Shown one piece after another: positions 52,251-61,555 of a DNA stretch of 64,000 nt. How positions within the stretch are numbered: the first letter of the stretch is position 1; the number at the start of each line of letters is the position of its first letter. The DNA comes from Saccharopolyspora indica (GTDB lineage Bacteria > Actinomycetota > Actinomycetes > Mycobacteriales > Pseudonocardiaceae): positions 30,520 to 94,519 of the forward strand of contig NZ_JAQGLB010000028.1 of the NCBI RefSeq assembly GCF_027853965.1, given 5' to 3'. The notes under the pieces are model-generated. The model saw nothing but the letters and a program-made list of their open reading frames with translations, had not been told where the DNA came from and ran no database searches. Both the position numbers and the translations under genes were made by a program.

Positions 52251-53720
52251 TCAACCCGCCAGCAGCTTCTCGCGGACCGCGGCCGGTGCCGCGGGATCGG
52301 TGCCGCGCCAGGCGATCACGTCGTCGGGGCGGATCAGGAGTCCCTCTCCGGGCACCAGGAAGTCGGCGTCCAGGCGGTGGGCCGGGATTCCCCCGGCCGC
52401 CCAGCGCTGCGGATCGTCGGCCACCGCGAGCGCCCATCCCGGCCCAGCTAGGTCCAGTGTGGACAGACCGGTGCCGAGCCAGCGGTGCGGGACCCGGGTG
52501 GCGACCCGCCCGGCCGGGGCGAACTCGGTGACCGGTTCGGCATCGTCAGCGCCGTCCGCGAAGGCCCCTGCCGGGTACTGGAACGCGCCTGCGGCCAGCA
52601 CGAGCGGATCGGCCAGCCCCGGATCGGGCGCGGTCGTCACGTCCCACGTCCGGCGGCTCGACTGGTCGGCGGTGAACCACCCGGCCGGGCGCCGCTCGGC
52701 GTCGTAGCTGTCCAGCAGCGCGGGCGCGGCCGCACCGGAGAGCACCGCGGCGAGCTTCCAGCCGAGGTTGTGCGCGTCGGCGATGCCGGTGTTCGCGCCG
52801 AGCGCGGCGAACGGCGGCATCACGTGCGCGGCGTCTCCGGCGAGGTGCACCCGCCCGTCCGAATAGCGGTCGGCGACCAGCATCTCCGCCTGCCAGGGCA
52901 GGACGCTGCGGACTTCGAGATCCGGCGCGGGCACGCCGAGCACGGTGCGCAGCAGCGCGGGCCAGTCCTGCTCGACCTCGCCACCGGTCATGAACACCCA
53001 GCGGGACCGCCCGTCCACCGAGGCCAGCGCGCCGGGCAGCGCCGGGTGCTCCAGCCTGCACAGGTTGAACTCCCGGTCGCGGACCACGTCGGACAGGTCG
53101 GCGTGGAAGTAGACGTTGACGCTGGGCTCGCCGACGGCGCCGCGCCCGGAGCGGCCGATCCCCAGCGCGGACCGCACCGGGCTGCGCGCACCATCCGCGG
53201 CGACGACGTGAGCCGCCCGGAGCTTGGTGTCCTGGCCGGTCCGGTGGTCGTGCAGCTCGGCGAGCACGCCGTCCGCGTCCTGGGCGAACGAGATCAGCTC
53301 GGTCTGGAACCGCACCCGCGCACCGGCGTCATCGGCCGCCTGCCGCAGGACCGGTTCCAGCACGTCCTGGGCGACCAGGCACGGCAGCTCCGGGCTGATC
53401 TCCATCGGATCGTCCGGTCCCGGGGGCTGCCACAGCGGCAGCTGCCGGGCTTCGGCGAGGGTGCGCCCGGTCGCCATGTGGTGGTGCTCGGCGAGGTCGC
53501 GCGCGGCTTCGCGGACCACCGCCGCGAGCCCGAGCTCGCGGAAGATCTCCAGGCTGCGCACGTGGAAGCGGCGGGCTTTCGGTTGCGGCGACGTCGTCGC
53601 GCGCTTCTCCACGAGAGTCACCTCGACGCCGTGGTGACGCAGGACGAGCGCGGTCGTCAGGCCGACCAGGCCGCCGCCCACCACGAGCACCTGACCATCG
53701 AGTGTACGTTGTACATTCAC
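52251..53720 (-). CDS. FAD-dependent aromatic monooxygenase
   Basis: This 489-residue class A flavoprotein hydroxylase has the FAD loop GGGLVGL near residue 13, the DG motif VAADGARSPVR and the GDAAHVMPP motif. It resembles polyketide and antibiotic hydroxylases such as the Rox/TetX group. The frame is open much further 5', but a promoter (TTGCCA, 17 bp, TACAAC) ends 7 nt before the GTG at 53720, so translation probably starts there on a leaderless mRNA. It is controlled by the divergent TetR protein. Confidence 0.85.
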   Translation of the reverse strand: MNVQRTLDGQVLVVGGGLVGLTTALVLRHHGVEVTLVEKRATTSPQPKARRFHVRSLEIFRELGLAAVVREAARDLAEHHHMATGRTLAEARQLPLWQPPGPDDPMEISPELPCLVAQDVLEPVLRQAADDAGARVRFQTELISFAQDADGVLAELHDHRTGQDTKLRAAHVVAADGARSPVRSALGIGRSGRGAVGEPSVNVYFHADLSDVVRDREFNLCRLEHPALPGALASVDGRSRWVFMTGGEVEQDWPALLRTVLGVPAPDLEVRSVLPWQAEMLVADRYSDGRVHLAGDAAHVMPPFAALGANTGIADAHNLGWKLAAVLSGAAAPALLDSYDAERRPAGWFTADQSSRRTWDVTTAPDPGLADPLVLAAGAFQYPAGAFADGADDAEPVTEFAPAGRVATRVPHRWLGTGLSTLDLAGPGWALAVADDPQRWAAGGIPAHRLDADFLVPGEGLLIRPDDVIAWRGTDPAAPAAVREKLLAG

Positions 53721-53740
53721 GATGTACGTTGTACACGCAG
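53701..53740. promoter_or_regulatory. Two TGTACAACGTACA operators in a divergent promoter
   Basis: On the minus strand TGTACAACGTACA occurs twice, 20 bp apart. The upstream copy overlaps a -10 (TACAAC) with -35 TTGCCA and a 17-bp spacer. This is a typical paired TetR operator. Confidence 0.8.
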
Positions 53741-53756
53741 CTACCATCCGTGGCAA

Positions 53757-54482
53757 ATGAGTACCGCTAAACCACCGGGCGGCCTGGTCTGGTTCGACGA
53801 GCCGCCACCCCCGCCCGCCACCGACCAGCTCAGCCGGGAACGAGTCGTCGCCGCCGCGATCGCACTGGCCGACGAGAGCTCGTCGGGCGAGATCACCATG
53901 CGGGCGATCGCGAGCCGCCTCGGCACCCGCAGCCCGATGGCGCTGTACCGCTACGTCGGCAGCAAGGACGGCCTGACCGACCTGATGGTCGACGAGGTGT
54001 ACGGCGAGATCACCGTGCCGCCGCCCGGCGACTGGCGCGCCTGCCTGCGCGGGATGGGGCTGTCCGCGTGGGCCGCGGTGCAGCGGCACCCGTGGTTCGC
54101 GCGGATGTCGTTCAGCCGTCCGCCGCTGGGCCCGAACGCGCTGCACCTCTACGACTCCGCCTTCGCCGCGGTCGACGAGCTCGGCCTGGAAGCAGCCGCC
54201 CGAGTCGGCTTCATCAACACGGTGCTCGGGCAGGTCTTCAGCTCCGGCCTCGCGCTGCTGGAAGAGCTCGCGATGCGCAGGCGGACCGGACTCGCCTCCG
54301 ACGACGAGCTGGCGGACGCCGCCCGGCCCTACCTGGAGCGGATCAAGGCGGAGGGCCGGTACCCGCACTACATCCGCTGGCTGGCCGAACCGGACCCGAT
54401 GGCCGAGATGGTGACCTTCGAGCAGCAGCTGGAGTGGCAGCTCGACGGCCTGCAGCGCCTCGCCGAAGAACGCCGGGCCTGA
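53757..54482 (+). CDS. TetR-family regulator (tetracycline-repressor C-terminal type)
   Basis: The protein has 241 residues. The HTH (MRAIASRLGTRSPMALYRYVGSK) is near residue 47 and is followed by a TetR_C_1-type domain as in TetR itself. It starts at the ATG at 53757, only about 17 bp from the operator pair. It is divergent from the FAD monooxygenase and likely represses both genes until an aromatic ligand binds. Confidence 0.9.
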   Translation: MSTAKPPGGLVWFDEPPPPPATDQLSRERVVAAAIALADESSSGEITMRAIASRLGTRSPMALYRYVGSKDGLTDLMVDEVYGEITVPPPGDWRACLRGMGLSAWAAVQRHPWFARMSFSRPPLGPNALHLYDSAFAAVDELGLEAAARVGFINTVLGQVFSSGLALLEELAMRRRTGLASDDELADAARPYLERIKAEGRYPHYIRWLAEPDPMAEMVTFEQQLEWQLDGLQRLAEERRA

Positions 54483-54488
54483 ACGCGA

Positions 54489-54531
54489 AAGCGGCCCGGC
54501 CGCCTCGTCGGACGAGACGGCCGGGCCGCTT
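54489..54531. terminator. Bidirectional terminator
   Basis: AAGCGGCCCGGCCG and CGGCCGGGCCGCTT arms with a further CTCGTC/GACGAG pairing give a long stem between the convergent TetR and MFS genes. Confidence 0.85.
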
Positions 54532-54543
54532 CCTGGAACGCGG

Positions 54544-56013
54544 TCAGTGCACCGGGGCCGGCTCCCTGCCGGTTTCCTCCGCCTCCTCGTCCGCGGCGGC
54601 CTTGGCAGGCGTCCGGATGAACAGCGACGTGAGGAACGCCAGCACGCCGATGCCGCCCGCGACGATGAACGCCGTGCGCAGCCCGGCCGCGTCCGGAGCA
54701 CCGGACGTGCCGGTGCTGGCCAGGGCGGAGACGGTGACGAACACCGCCGTGCCGAAGGCGCCCGCGACCTGCTGGAGGGTCGCCAGGATCGCGCTGCCGT
54801 GCGAGTACAGGTGATCGGGCAGCGCGCTCAGGGACGCGGTCATCAGCGGGGTCATCATCAACCCGAGACCGCACATGAGCACCACGTGGATCGCGATGAC
54901 CGCCGCCAGCGACGAGTCCGGGCCCAGGGTGGCGAACAGGCACAGCGACACCGCCATCGCAGCCGCGCCCGGGATCACCAGCGGCCGCGCGCCGACCCGG
55001 TCGAACAACCGGCCCACCGGCCGCCCGAGCAGACCCAGGACCAGACCGCCCGGCAGCACCGCCAGACCGCTGACGAACGTCGACTCGTGCAGGACCGTCT
55101 GCAGGTACAGCGGCAGCAGGATCGCACCGGCGCCGAGCAGGCACATGAACAGCAGCGCGCTCAGCAGCAGGGCCACGCTGAAGGACCGGTTGGCCAGCGG
55201 CCGCAGGTCCAGCAGGGCCCGGTCCTGGCGCTGCAGGCGGACCTGCCGCGCCCCGAACCCGGCCAGCGAGATCACCCCGACCACGATCGGGATCCACGGC
55301 GACACCTGGTGCTCACCGCTGGACTCACCGATCGAGGACAGGCCGTAGAGCAGGCCGCCGAAGCCCAGCGCCGACAGCAGCACCGAGAACAGGTCCAGCG
55401 GGACCGACCGGGTGTCGCTGTCCAGCCGCATCCAGGCCGCGCCGATGCCCAGCGCGATCAGCGCCAGCGGCAGCACGATCCAGAACATCCAGCGCCAGCC
55501 CAGCGAACCGAGCACGGCGCCGCCGATCGTCGGGCCGATCGCCGGGGCGACGGCGATGACGATGGTGATCGTGCCCATCGTCGCGCCGCGCTTGTCCGCC
55601 GGGACCAGGCGCATCACCGAGGTCATCAGCAGCGGGATCATCACCGCGGTGCCGCAGGCCTGCACGACGCGGCCGACCAGCAGCAGTTCGAAGCCCGGCG
55701 CGAGCGCGCTGAACAGGGTTCCCGCGCTGAACAGCGTCTGGGCGGCCAGGAAGATCTGGCGCGGGGTGAAGCGCTCCAGCAGGAAACCGGTGGTCGGGAT
55801 GACCACCGCCATGGTCAGCAGGAAACCGCTGGTCAGCCACTGCACGGTCGTGGTGCTGACCTCGAGGTCGATGGTGAGGTCGCGCAGCGCGACGCTCAGG
55901 ATCGTCTCGTTGAGGATCATCACGAACGCAGAGACGACCAGCACACCTATCAGCACTGGCGCCCGCAGTGGTGTGGTGCTGCGGGCGACGTCCGCTGTCG
56001 CGGAATCGGTCAT
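54544..56013 (-). CDS. MFS efflux transporter, DHA2 (EmrB-like) type
   Basis: This 489-residue protein has about 14 helices. The opening VLIGVLVVSAFVMILNETIL and PTTGFLLERFTPRQIF are typical of EmrB/DHA2 pumps. A polar C-terminus with many Glu/Pro follows the last helix. The start fits the ATG at 56013. The substrate is unknown. Confidence 0.9.
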   Translation of the reverse strand: MTDSATADVARSTTPLRAPVLIGVLVVSAFVMILNETILSVALRDLTIDLEVSTTTVQWLTSGFLLTMAVVIPTTGFLLERFTPRQIFLAAQTLFSAGTLFSALAPGFELLLVGRVVQACGTAVMIPLLMTSVMRLVPADKRGATMGTITIVIAVAPAIGPTIGGAVLGSLGWRWMFWIVLPLALIALGIGAAWMRLDSDTRSVPLDLFSVLLSALGFGGLLYGLSSIGESSGEHQVSPWIPIVVGVISLAGFGARQVRLQRQDRALLDLRPLANRSFSVALLLSALLFMCLLGAGAILLPLYLQTVLHESTFVSGLAVLPGGLVLGLLGRPVGRLFDRVGARPLVIPGAAAMAVSLCLFATLGPDSSLAAVIAIHVVLMCGLGLMMTPLMTASLSALPDHLYSHGSAILATLQQVAGAFGTAVFVTVSALASTGTSGAPDAAGLRTAFIVAGGIGVLAFLTSLFIRTPAKAAADEEAEETGREPAPVH

Positions 56014-56173
56014 GGTTGGGTTGCACCTCGCAAGTGATCGATCGGTCCGGCCGGCGCGGCCCGAGCGGGGCCGCGCACCGTCGAACGCGACGTGGTTTCA
56101 AGTCTGCGCATCAGCCGCGGAATCGGCACGTTCTTTTCGCCGAGAGCAGGCAAGCTCACTTCGGCGCGAGCGA

Positions 56174-56794
56174 TCAGGAGCCCGGCCGGGCCTCGATTCC
56201 GGCCGCACCGAGGGTCTTCTCGTAGGCGCGCTGCCAGGATCCGTCGGCGACGGCCGCGTCGAGCATGCGCTGCAGCTCCCCGGCCAGCAGCCGGTCGTCG
56301 GCCTTGATCACCAGGTTCCGCTCGGAATCGGTGATCGCGTACGGCCCGACCGCGGTCAGCGACGGGATGTCGGCCGTGCCGCCGAGCAGCAGGTCCACGT
56401 CACCGGAGAGCACCGCGCTCCGCAGCTGGGTCGGCGGCAGGCGCCGGAACTGCACGTCCTCCGGCCGCAGGCCGATGCGCTGGGCCAGCTCGCGCGCGAT
56501 CTCCACGTCGAAGCCCTGGTAGCCGCCGCCCGCCGGATCGCGGCTGACGTAGGCGGGCGGGGTGTCGATGCTCACGCCGGCCAGCAGCTTGCGGCGCTGC
56601 TGGACGCGCACCAGGGTCGGCGAGGTGGACAGCTCCACCGAGGTGCCCGCCGACGGCACCGGTGGCGCGGCGGACGTGGCCGGGGCGGGCGGCAGCGGAG
56701 GCAGCAGGTTCTGCGAGACCTCCGGGTTCTGACCGCACGCCGCGAGCACGGCGGTCAGCGACACCAGTGCGAGCACCCGAATCCGCATCATCAC
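56174..56794 (-). CDS. Shortened amino-acid-binding-type lipoprotein
   Basis: The protein has 206 residues: lipobox LAAC (17-20), a Pro/Ala-rich linker, then an SBP-3 domain. The first lobe is normal (GYQGFDVEIARELAQRIGL, GDVDLLLGG). It runs directly from VIKADD to RLLAGELQRML. The equivalent stretch of GluB, about 80-90 residues forming most of lobe two, is missing. No permease or ATPase gene is adjacent, so it may be a sensor or decoy rather than a transporter part. Confidence 0.8.
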   Translation of the reverse strand: MMMRIRVLALVSLTAVLAACGQNPEVSQNLLPPLPPAPATSAAPPVPSAGTSVELSTSPTLVRVQQRRKLLAGVSIDTPPAYVSRDPAGGGYQGFDVEIARELAQRIGLRPEDVQFRRLPPTQLRSAVLSGDVDLLLGGTADIPSLTAVGPYAITDSERNLVIKADDRLLAGELQRMLDAAVADGSWQRAYEKTLGAAGIEARPGS

Positions 56795-56875
56795 TCCTCC
56801 CGCTCACCCGATACTGCCCGATGATCGCGCACCGGTCCGACAGAGCGGGGGCCGATTCCGCGGAAGCTGGATCGA

Positions 56876-56905
56876 TTGTGAAATCCAGAACACACCCGTT
56901 AGTGT
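56876..56905 (+). promoter_or_regulatory. Candidate promoter of edd
   Basis: TTGTGA and TAGTGT with an 18-bp spacer lie about 60 bp upstream of edd. This is a reasonable vegetative-type promoter. Confidence 0.4.
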
Positions 56906-56967
56906 GATGGCAGTCATGTGGCGCCAGCGTTGCCGCCCGGTTTCGAGCTCTCATCCGGAGGCGATCC

Positions 56968-58800
56968 ATGGCGCGGTCAGTGCAGCACGTCGTCCAGCAG
57001 GTCACCCAGCGCATCACCGAGCGAAGCGCGCCGACCCGCTCCGCGTACTTAGAACGCATCCGCGCCGCGGCCGCCGTCGGCCCGGCCCGCACCGAGCTCC
57101 CGTGCAGCAACCTCGCGCACGGGTTCGCGGCCTGCAGCGGCCCCGACCGGATCGCCGTGCGCGGTGCCGTGAAGCCCGGGGTGGCGATCGTGTCGGCCTA
57201 CAACGACATGCTCTCCGCGCACCAGCCCTACGCCGAGTTCCCGGCCTGGATCAAGGACGCGGTGCGCGAGGCCGGTGGCGTCGCGCAGTTCGCAGGCGGG
57301 GTGCCCGCGATGTGCGACGGGATCACCCAGGGCCGCACCGGCATGGAGCTGTCGCTGTTCTCCCGCGACGTGATCGCGATGGCCACCGGCGTCGCGCTCT
57401 CCCACGAGATGTTCGACGGGGCGCTGCTGCTCGGGGTGTGCGACAAGATCGTGCCGGGGCTGCTCATCGGCGCGCTGGCCTTCGGGCACCTGCCGACCGT
57501 GCTGGTGCCCGCCGGGCCGATGCCCTCCGGGCTGCCGAACCGGGAGAAGAGCCGCATCCGGCAGCTGTTCGCGGAGGGCAAGGCCACCCGCGAAGACCTG
57601 CTGGAGGCCGAGTCCGCGTCCTACCACTCCCCCGGCACCTGCACCTTCTACGGCACCGCGAACTCCAACCAGCTCGTGGTGGAGGTCATGGGCCTGCACC
57701 TGCCCGGGTCGAGCTTCGTGCCGCCGGGCACTCCGCTGCGCAAGGCGCTCACCGAGGAGGCCGCGCGGCGCGTGGTCTCGCTCGACGCCCCGATCGGCGA
57801 GGTCGTGGACGAGCGCGCGATCGTCAACGCCGTGGTCGCGCTGCTGGCCACCGGCGGCTCGACCAACCACACGCTGCACCTCCCGGCCATCGCCGCCGCC
57901 GCAGGCATCGAGCTGACCTGGGACGACTTCGCCGAGCTGTCGGCCGTCGTGCCATCGCTGGCGAAGGTGTACCCGAACGGCGCGGCGGACATCAACCACT
58001 TCGCCGCGGCGGGCGGCGTGCAGACGCTGGTCGGCGAGCTGCTGGACGCGGGCCTGCTGCACGCCGACGTCAAGACCGTCGCCGGGCCCGGTCTGGACCG
58101 CTACCGCCAGCAGCCGTTCCTGGTCGACGGCGAGCTGGTGTGGCGGGATGCGCCCCGCAAGAGCCTGGACCCGGACGTGCTGCGCGGTGTCGACGAGCCG
58201 TTCGCGCCCGATGGCGGGCTGCGGGTGCTGGAGGGCAACCTGGGTCGCTCGGTGATCAAGGTGTCCGCGGTCGCCGCCGAGCACCGCTCGGTCACCGCTC
58301 CGGCGCGGGTGTTCGACGACCAGCACGCGTTCACCGCCGCGTTCCAGGCCGGCGAGATCGACCACGACGTCGTGGTGGTGATCCGCAACCAGGGCCCGCA
58401 GGCCAACGGGATGCCCGAGCTGCACGGCCTCACCCCGGCGCTGGGCGTGCTGATGGACCGCGGCCACCAGGTCGCGCTGGTCACCGACGGCCGCATGTCC
58501 GGTGCCTCCGGCAAGATCCCGGCGGCGATCCAGCTGACCCCGGAGGCCAGCGCGGGCGGCCCGCTGGCGCGGGTGCGCGACGGCGACGTGGTCCGCCTCG
58601 ACGCCGACCGCGGAACGCTGGAGCTGCTGGTGCCCGACGACGAGCTGGCCGCGCGGGAACCCGCGGCCGGTGCCGACCGGGCGCCGTTCGGCACCGGCCG
58701 CGAGCTGTTCTCCGCCTTCCGCCAGGCGGTCGGCCGGGCCGACCGCGGCGCCAGCGTCTTCGCGCAGCTTCAGCCCCAGCCCAGCGACGTGCCAGCATGA
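56968..58800 (+). CDS. edd: 6-phosphogluconate dehydratase
   Basis: This 610-residue [Fe-S] dehydratase makes KDPG from 6-phosphogluconate in the Entner-Doudoroff pathway. It has the ILVD/EDD layout, with FAGGVPAMCDGITQG near residue 108 and GVCDK (Cys158), cluster-ligand regions of the family, and GQRGRMSGASGKIP-type C-terminal blocks (DGRMSGASGKIPAA). The RBS GGAG lies 7 nt upstream of the ATG. eda follows after a hairpin. Confidence 0.95.
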   Translation: MARSVQHVVQQVTQRITERSAPTRSAYLERIRAAAAVGPARTELPCSNLAHGFAACSGPDRIAVRGAVKPGVAIVSAYNDMLSAHQPYAEFPAWIKDAVREAGGVAQFAGGVPAMCDGITQGRTGMELSLFSRDVIAMATGVALSHEMFDGALLLGVCDKIVPGLLIGALAFGHLPTVLVPAGPMPSGLPNREKSRIRQLFAEGKATREDLLEAESASYHSPGTCTFYGTANSNQLVVEVMGLHLPGSSFVPPGTPLRKALTEEAARRVVSLDAPIGEVVDERAIVNAVVALLATGGSTNHTLHLPAIAAAAGIELTWDDFAELSAVVPSLAKVYPNGAADINHFAAAGGVQTLVGELLDAGLLHADVKTVAGPGLDRYRQQPFLVDGELVWRDAPRKSLDPDVLRGVDEPFAPDGGLRVLEGNLGRSVIKVSAVAAEHRSVTAPARVFDDQHAFTAAFQAGEIDHDVVVVIRNQGPQANGMPELHGLTPALGVLMDRGHQVALVTDGRMSGASGKIPAAIQLTPEASAGGPLARVRDGDVVRLDADRGTLELLVPDDELAAREPAAGADRAPFGTGRELFSAFRQAVGRADRGASVFAQLQPQPSDVPA

Positions 58801-58868
58801 GGGGGCGCGCAGCGGTGTTCGAGTACTGCTGCGCGCTCACGGCCCCGCACGCACCCAGGCAAGGAGAC

Positions 58869-58912
58869 GCGATTTCAAGGGAAGTCAGACGCCTGATTTC
58901 CCTTGAAATCGC
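58869..58912. repeat. Long hairpin between edd and eda
   Basis: GCGATTTCAAGGGAA and TTCCCTTGAAATCGC form a perfect 15-bp outer stem. TCAG/CTGA pairs inside it, giving about 20 bp with a 4-nt loop. It ends 23 bp before eda. Confidence 0.85.
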
Positions 58913-58935
58913 GCACCCGGAACGGATGAACGACC

Positions 58936-59562
58936 TTGATCAACACTGCAGCTGACGTGCTCGACCTCTCCCCGGTGGTGCCGGTCGTCGCCCTGGACGA
59001 CGTCGCGCACGCCGTTCCGCTGGCCGAAGCGCTGCTGCGCGGCGGCATCCGGACCATCGAAGTCACCCTGCGCACCCCGGCCGGGCTGCCCGCGATCGAG
59101 CGGATCGCCGCCGAGGTCCCCGAGATGGTCGCCGGGGCGGGCACCATCACCGAGCCCGGCCAGGCCAAGCGGGCCGCCGACGCCGGGGCGCGCTACCTGG
59201 TCACCCCGGGCACCACCGACCGGCTGCTCGACGACGTCGAGGCCTCCGGCGTGCCGTTCCTGGCCGGGGCGGGCACGGTGTCCGAGGCGATGCGGCTGGC
59301 CGAGCGCGGGGCCAGCGCGATGAAGTTCTTCCCCGCCGAGCCCAGCGGCGGAGTGCCGTTCCTCAAGGCGATCGCCGGGCCGCTGCCGCAGCTGCGGTTC
59401 TGCCCCACCGGCGGCATCAGCCCGCAGACCGCGCCGGACTACCTCGCGCTGCCGAACGTGGGCTGCGTCGGCGGTTCCTGGCTCGCGCCGAAGAACCTGC
59501 TCGCCGCGGGCGACTGGGCGAAGGTCGAGCAGCTGGCCCGCGAGGCCGCCGCGCTGCGCTGA
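58936..59562 (+). CDS. eda: KDPG aldolase
   Basis: This 208-residue class I aldolase splits KDPG into pyruvate and glyceraldehyde-3-phosphate. It has Glu42 in EVTLRTP and Schiff-base Lys130 in AMKFFPAE. The start is TTG and the RBS is weak. It is the partner of edd and completes the Entner-Doudoroff branch. Confidence 0.94.
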   Translation: MINTAADVLDLSPVVPVVALDDVAHAVPLAEALLRGGIRTIEVTLRTPAGLPAIERIAAEVPEMVAGAGTITEPGQAKRAADAGARYLVTPGTTDRLLDDVEASGVPFLAGAGTVSEAMRLAERGASAMKFFPAEPSGGVPFLKAIAGPLPQLRFCPTGGISPQTAPDYLALPNVGCVGGSWLAPKNLLAAGDWAKVEQLAREAAALR

Positions 59563-59696
59563 TCGGCTGCGGAGGTGGCCGCCCGCCACCTCCGCACAAC
59601 GGGGTATCAAGCGCACCTCACGCGCTGGATCCACCGCCTCCTCCACCCGCCGTAGCGTGCCGGGAGTCGGATGGATCAACTCCGGTTGGTGGTCAG

Positions 59697-61046
59697 GTGA
59701 TGGATGCGCGGAAGCTGCTGGACCGGGCCCTCACCTGCGCCGGGGTCGTGCTGCTGGTGTTGTTGTCGAGCCCGCCGGCCGGGGCAGCGCCGCCGCGGAC
59801 GGTCGTGAGCTTCACCGTCGACGACGGCACCGCCTCGCAGTCCGCGGGCGCCCGCATCCTCAGCGAGCACCGGATGCGCGGCACGTTCTACGTGGTCTCC
59901 GGCTCCATCGGCCAGCCCGGTTACCTGGGCATGGACGACCTGCGCCGGATGGCCGCGGCGGGGCACGAGATCGGCGGGCACACGGTCAACCACCCCGACA
60001 TCGGCACCGTCGGCCCGGACGAGCTCCGGCGCGAGATCTGCCAGGACCGCGCCAACCTCACCGGCTGGGGATTCCGCGTCACGTCCTTCGCCTACCCCTT
60101 CGGCACCGCCGACCGCAGCGCTCAGCGGGCCGCGCAGGACTGCGGCTACAACAGCGCCCGCATCACCGGCAGCATCCGGACCGCGCGGGGCTGCGACACC
60201 TGCCCGCCGGCCGAGGTCATCCCGCCGCCGAACCCGATGGCGGTGCGCGGCACCGGCATGATCGACCCGAGCTGGACGCTCGACGAGCTCAAGCAGCTGG
60301 TGCGCGACGCGGAAGCCGACGGCGGGGGCTGGGTTCCGCTGGTGCTGCACCAGACCTGCGACTTCTGCGGCTCGCTGTCCATCAGCCCGCGGGTGCTGGA
60401 CCAGTTCGCGTCCTGGCTGGCCACCAGGGAGGCCAACGGCACCGTGGTGCGCACCGTCGATCAGGTGGTGCGCGGGGAATCCAGGCCGCTGGTCCGGCCG
60501 CCGGCCCCGGAACCGCGCGCCGGGCTGGTGAACCCCTCGCTGGAGGAACCCGGGCCGCGCGGCTGGACGACCAGCAGCTCCGGGCAGGGCAGTCCGAAGT
60601 GGACGCTGGTGCCGGACGCCCGCAGCGGCCGGTGGGCGCAGCGGCTCGACCTGGCGGGCGAGGTCAGCGGCGATGCGAAGCTCCTGCAGCGGATGGACAT
60701 GGGCGAGTTCGCGCCGCTCGCGCACGAGGACAACACCTACACGCTCAGCGCCTGGTACAGGTCGACCGCACCGGCGCAGTTCGCCGTCTACCACCGCGAC
60801 CGGTCCGGGTTCTGGCGCTACTGGACCACCAGCCCGTTCTTCGCCCCGGCCGACGAGTGGACCGCGGCGACGTGGACGACCCCCGCGGCTCCACCCGGCA
60901 CGACCGGGCTCAGCTTCGGGCTCGCGCTGTCGGCACCGGGATCGCTGACCACCGACGACTACGGGCTGCAGGAGCATCCCCAGGTCCGCCACGAGCGGCT
61001 GTGCGAGCGCCTGCCGTGGACGCCGCTGCTGCGCTGGCTGTGCTGA
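59697..61046 (+). CDS. Secreted polysaccharide deacetylase (NodB family)
   Basis: The protein has 449 residues, with a signal peptide ending near residue 32. The NodB domain has TVDDG (Asp42/43) and GGHTVNHPD with His95/His99 as zinc ligands, then a beta-rich C-terminal domain resembling a carbohydrate-binding module. It likely removes acetyl groups from chitin, peptidoglycan or xylan outside the cell. The start is GTG at 59697 or ATG at 59700. Confidence 0.88.
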   Translation: MMDARKLLDRALTCAGVVLLVLLSSPPAGAAPPRTVVSFTVDDGTASQSAGARILSEHRMRGTFYVVSGSIGQPGYLGMDDLRRMAAAGHEIGGHTVNHPDIGTVGPDELRREICQDRANLTGWGFRVTSFAYPFGTADRSAQRAAQDCGYNSARITGSIRTARGCDTCPPAEVIPPPNPMAVRGTGMIDPSWTLDELKQLVRDAEADGGGWVPLVLHQTCDFCGSLSISPRVLDQFASWLATREANGTVVRTVDQVVRGESRPLVRPPAPEPRAGLVNPSLEEPGPRGWTTSSSGQGSPKWTLVPDARSGRWAQRLDLAGEVSGDAKLLQRMDMGEFAPLAHEDNTYTLSAWYRSTAPAQFAVYHRDRSGFWRYWTTSPFFAPADEWTAATWTTPAAPPGTTGLSFGLALSAPGSLTTDDYGLQEHPQVRHERLCERLPWTPLLRWLC

Positions 61047-61081
61047 GGTCCTCGCGGCCGCGTTCTCCTAGACTCCGGCGC

Positions 61082-61555
61082 GTGGAGATCACCGTGCGGC
61101 CCGCTGTCGAGACCGATCTGCCCGCGCTGCTCGTCCTGCTCTACGACGAGTTCTACCCCGGAGAGGAGCGGATTCCCCGCGAATCCGCGGCCGCGATCTG
61201 GGCGGAGATCTCGGCGCAGCAGGGGCGCACCGTGCTGGTCGCCGAGGCGGACGGCGCGGTCGCCGGCACCGCCGACTGCATCGTCCTGCCGAACCTCACC
61301 CGCGGCGGCCGGTCCGTCATGTTCGTGGAGAACGTCGTGGTCTCCGGCTCCCACCAGCGGCTCGGCGTCGGCAGGCGACTGCTGGACGCCGCCGCGGACC
61401 TGGGGCGCACGGCCGGTTGCTACAAGATGCAGCTGCTGGCCGCCGACGACGAGTACGTCCACACCTTCTACGAGTCCTGCGGGTTCGAATCGCGGGCGCA
61501 AGGTTTCCGGCGCTACCTCGAAACCGTCCGGCCCCGCGGCTCGAGCCTCAGGTGA
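61082..61555 (+). CDS. GNAT-family N-acetyltransferase
   Basis: This 157-residue GNAT protein has the acetyl-CoA loop QRLGVGRRLL at about residues 92-101 and a VVVSGSHQR strand before it. It starts with GTG. It lies 35 bp after the deacetylase gene in the same direction. The substrate is unknown. Confidence 0.85.
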   Translation: MEITVRPAVETDLPALLVLLYDEFYPGEERIPRESAAAIWAEISAQQGRTVLVAEADGAVAGTADCIVLPNLTRGGRSVMFVENVVVSGSHQRLGVGRRLLDAAADLGRTAGCYKMQLLAADDEYVHTFYESCGFESRAQGFRRYLETVRPRGSSLR

